Source: Marinoscillum sp964351885 (GTDB lineage: Bacteria; Bacteroidota; Bacteroidia; Cytophagales; Cyclobacteriaceae). Taken from it: a DNA stretch of 7,724 nt. Positions 5,885 to 7,724 of this stretch are shown one piece after another. The translations under genes and the position numbers were made by a program. Below the pieces are notes generated by a model. That model was not told where the DNA came from. It saw only the letters and a program-made list of their open reading frames with translations, and ran no database searches. The DNA lies in the NCBI GenBank assembly GCA_964351885.1, contig CAYGPP010000161.1:1-7724 (forward strand). Reading direction: 5' to 3'. How positions within the stretch are numbered: the stretch's first letter is position 1; each line of letters begins with the position of its first letter.

Positions 5885-7724
5885 TTAAAATTTCAAATTA
5901 ACACTGAAGGTATATGATCTGATCGTCGGATAGTTTCCATAATCAAACCCATTTGTCGTGTTAGGATTTCTAGGGTTGGTTGGATTATTACTTTCTCCCC
6001 CACCTCCAAAATAGTTTACTTCAGGATCCAAACCTGAATAGTCAGTAAATGTGAGAAGGTTCTGTGCACTGAATGACACTCTAGCATTCGTTAATCCAAC
6101 CTTTTTCACAAGGTTGGTTGGAAGCGTGTACCCTATTGAAACGTTCTTCAACCTAATGTAGCTTCCATCTTCAATAAAGCGCGTAGACAATTCTCTATTC
6201 GAATTACTTCCAACCCTCGGTATATTACTTTCTGGGTTTTGTAATGACCAAGAATCCAAAACATCCGTAATGGCATTTGCATCCCCATTCATTAATTGTA
6301 CTCTGGTTAAATTAAATATTTCTCCCCCTTGTGAACCTTGCACAAAAATATTCATATCAAAGTTTTTGTAAGAAAAAGTATTGTTAATCCCAAATACAAA
6401 GTCTGGCGTTGGATCACCTATTATTTGTTGGTCCTGTGTATCTATCACTCCATCGAAATTTCCCTCTTCATCCGCTACTTCTGCAAATATTGGATCTCCA
6501 ATGGTTCCTCCAGTCAACATTGCAGTACCTTCTGCTAATGCTCCCCCCACATAAACTCCTTCGTAAACATATCCCCAAAAAACACCTGGTGTTTCGCCTT
6601 CTCGAAGAATATGTGTTCTAGGTAAATTGAAATACCCCGGAGATGCATCTAAAAATCTATCTAAACCATCAATCAGCGTAACAATTTCAGTTCTGTTCGT
6701 TGACCAGTTGAAATCAGTAGTCCATTGAAAATCATTTGTATAAATATTGGTTGTCCCTAAAGAAAATTCAAATCCCGTATTATTGATCTCACCAATATTC
6801 TTGAGGGCAAATGGAGTATAATTTCCCAAATACAATGGGGTATTAAAATCCGGCATCAATAAATCCTTGGTATCAATGTTATAATAATTCAGTTCCATCG
6901 TAATCCTATCCTTGAAGAAGCCTAGATCAAGCCCAATATTTGTTTGATAAGAAGATTCCCATCTAAGGTTTGCGTTTGCCGCCTGATCCGGAACCGCTCC
7001 TGTAACAAGTGTTCCTCCTCCCAATCCTATCACATTCCTGAACTTTGCAAAAGCGGAGTTCACAGGAATAGATGTATTGCCTGTTACCCCATAACTAGCT
7101 CTCACTTTAAGATTAGAAATTAATGAGTTATCAATTAGGAAAGACTCATTTGAAATTCTCCAACCAATTGCTGCAGATGGAAAAATAGCGTATTTCTCAT
7201 TTTCAGAAAACCTCGAAGATCCATCCCTTCTCACAGTTGCGGTGAGTAAGTATTTATCATCCCAATCAAAATTAAATCGACCAAATTGAGACTCAATTTC
7301 GCTCTTTGAATAACTTGAAGTAGGGATTGTGGCTATGTCAGCACCAGACAAATTATGGTAAGTAAAATTGTCCTTTATTAACCCTGTTGCTCCTGCCGAA
7401 AACCTTTCGGTCTCGTCCGTTTGATAAGAATGACCTGCTACAAATGTCAAATTACCTTTGCCTATTTTTCGGGTGTAGGTAATATAATTTTCACTAAGTA
7501 AATAACTGGACTGCCTATTTTCAATTCTTGCAGTACCATTAAACCCCTGATCCGTTTCAGTAAGCGTAGATGGAATGTATGTTGCCACATTTTCATTAAT
7601 TGAGCGAACACCAAGTGTTGTTTTGAAACTCAATCCTTCAATTATTTTATAATCCAAATACAGATTTGCTCTGTTTCTATCTTCTTTGGTCACATTGACT
7701 CGTTCAGTAGCTACTGCGTATGGA
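5885..7724 (-). CDS. susC: SusC/RagA family TonB-dependent outer-membrane transporter, C-terminal part (5' end outside window)
   Basis: The frame is open to the right edge and ends at TAA 5887-5885, giving about 612 visible codons. SusC proteins are usually about 1000 residues, so the signal peptide, the N-terminal carboxypeptidase-like domain and the TonB plug are missing. The GTG at 7693 is internal; upstream codons continue in frame as PYAVATERVN. What is present is the beta-barrel. Typical SusC blocks are VRRDGSSRF followed by FPSAAIGWRISNESFL (about 7234-7138), a LRVRASYG-like strand reading LKVRASYGVTGN, GSYIRLKNVSIGYTLP near the C-terminus, and the final segment SYTFSVNLKF ending in Phe, the usual outer-membrane insertion signal. 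It would import oligosaccharides across the outer membrane using TonB energy, with the SusD protein encoded 11 bp downstream. Substrate is inferred as alginate oligosaccharide from the neighbouring lyase. No frameshift or internal stop is seen. The symbol is used in the SusC-like sense. Confidence 0.95.
   Translation of the reverse strand, partial: PYAVATERVNVTKEDRNRANLYLDYKIIEGLSFKTTLGVRSINENVATYIPSTLTETDQGFNGTARIENRQSSYLLSENYITYTRKIGKGNLTFVAGHSYQTDETERFSAGATGLIKDNFTYHNLSGADIATIPTSSYSKSEIESQFGRFNFDWDDKYLLTATVRRDGSSRFSENEKYAIFPSAAIGWRISNESFLIDNSLISNLKVRASYGVTGNTSIPVNSAFAKFRNVIGLGGGTLVTGAVPDQAANANLRWESSYQTNIGLDLGFFKDRITMELNYYNIDTKDLLMPDFNTPLYLGNYTPFALKNIGEINNTGFEFSLGTTNIYTNDFQWTTDFNWSTNRTEIVTLIDGLDRFLDASPGYFNLPRTHILREGETPGVFWGYVYEGVYVGGALAEGTAMLTGGTIGDPIFAEVADEEGNFDGVIDTQDQQIIGDPTPDFVFGINNTFSYKNFDMNIFVQGSQGGEIFNLTRVQLMNGDANAITDVLDSWSLQNPESNIPRVGSNSNRELSTRFIEDGSYIRLKNVSIGYTLPTNLVKKVGLTNARVSFSAQNLLTFTDYSGLDPEVNYFGGGGESNNPTNPRNPNTTNGFDYGNYPTIRSYTFSVNLKF

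Noticed and set aside
7691..7693. GTG as the start codon of the SusC-like gene.
   Set aside because: The frame continues upstream without a stop to the window edge (PYAVATERVN), and the visible part lacks signal peptide and plug, so this is an internal Val codon of a gene cut by the edge.

Overview
The window reads as part of a polysaccharide utilisation locus (PUL) of a Bacteroidota bacterium, most likely a marine alginate degrader. The evidence for Bacteroidota is the SusC/SusD pair, lipoprotein-type signal peptides on SusD and the lyase, AT-leaning DNA, and A/T-rich sequence rather than strong Shine-Dalgarno boxes before the start codons. The class (Flavobacteriia or Cytophagia) cannot be settled from what is visible.

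All six genes lie on the minus strand, so transcription runs from high to low coordinates. In that order they are: the C-terminal ~60 % of a SusC-type TonB-dependent transporter (cut by the right edge, 7724-5885); a SusD-like glycan-binding lipoprotein (5873-4323); a rho-independent terminator (4299-4269); a PL17-type alginate/oligoalginate lyase lipoprotein (best start 4112, stop 1860); a KdgF-like cupin (1856-1479); an MFS hexuronate-type transporter (1452-190); and the first 51 residues of a short-chain dehydrogenase (154-1, cut by the left edge).

The genes fit one pathway, inferred from family knowledge and gene order. SusC/SusD would take alginate oligosaccharides through the outer membrane. 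The PL17 lyase, anchored as a lipoprotein, would shorten them exolytically to unsaturated monouronates. The MFS protein would carry the monouronate across the inner membrane. KdgF would convert the cyclic 4,5-unsaturated uronate to the open-chain keto form (DEH), and the SDR would reduce DEH to 2-keto-3-deoxygluconate (KDG). KDG kinase, KDPG aldolase, endo-acting lyases and a regulator would be expected outside the window; none is inside it.

Intergenic gaps are 11, 99, 3, 26 and 35 bp, so no gene-free stretch exceeds 300 bp. No tRNA, rRNA, CRISPR, insertion sequence or tandem repeat was seen. The locus is of a known type. The points most worth checking are the start of the PL17 gene, where an ATG sits one base out of frame just before a perfect lipoprotein signal, and the terminator that splits susCD from the catabolic genes.
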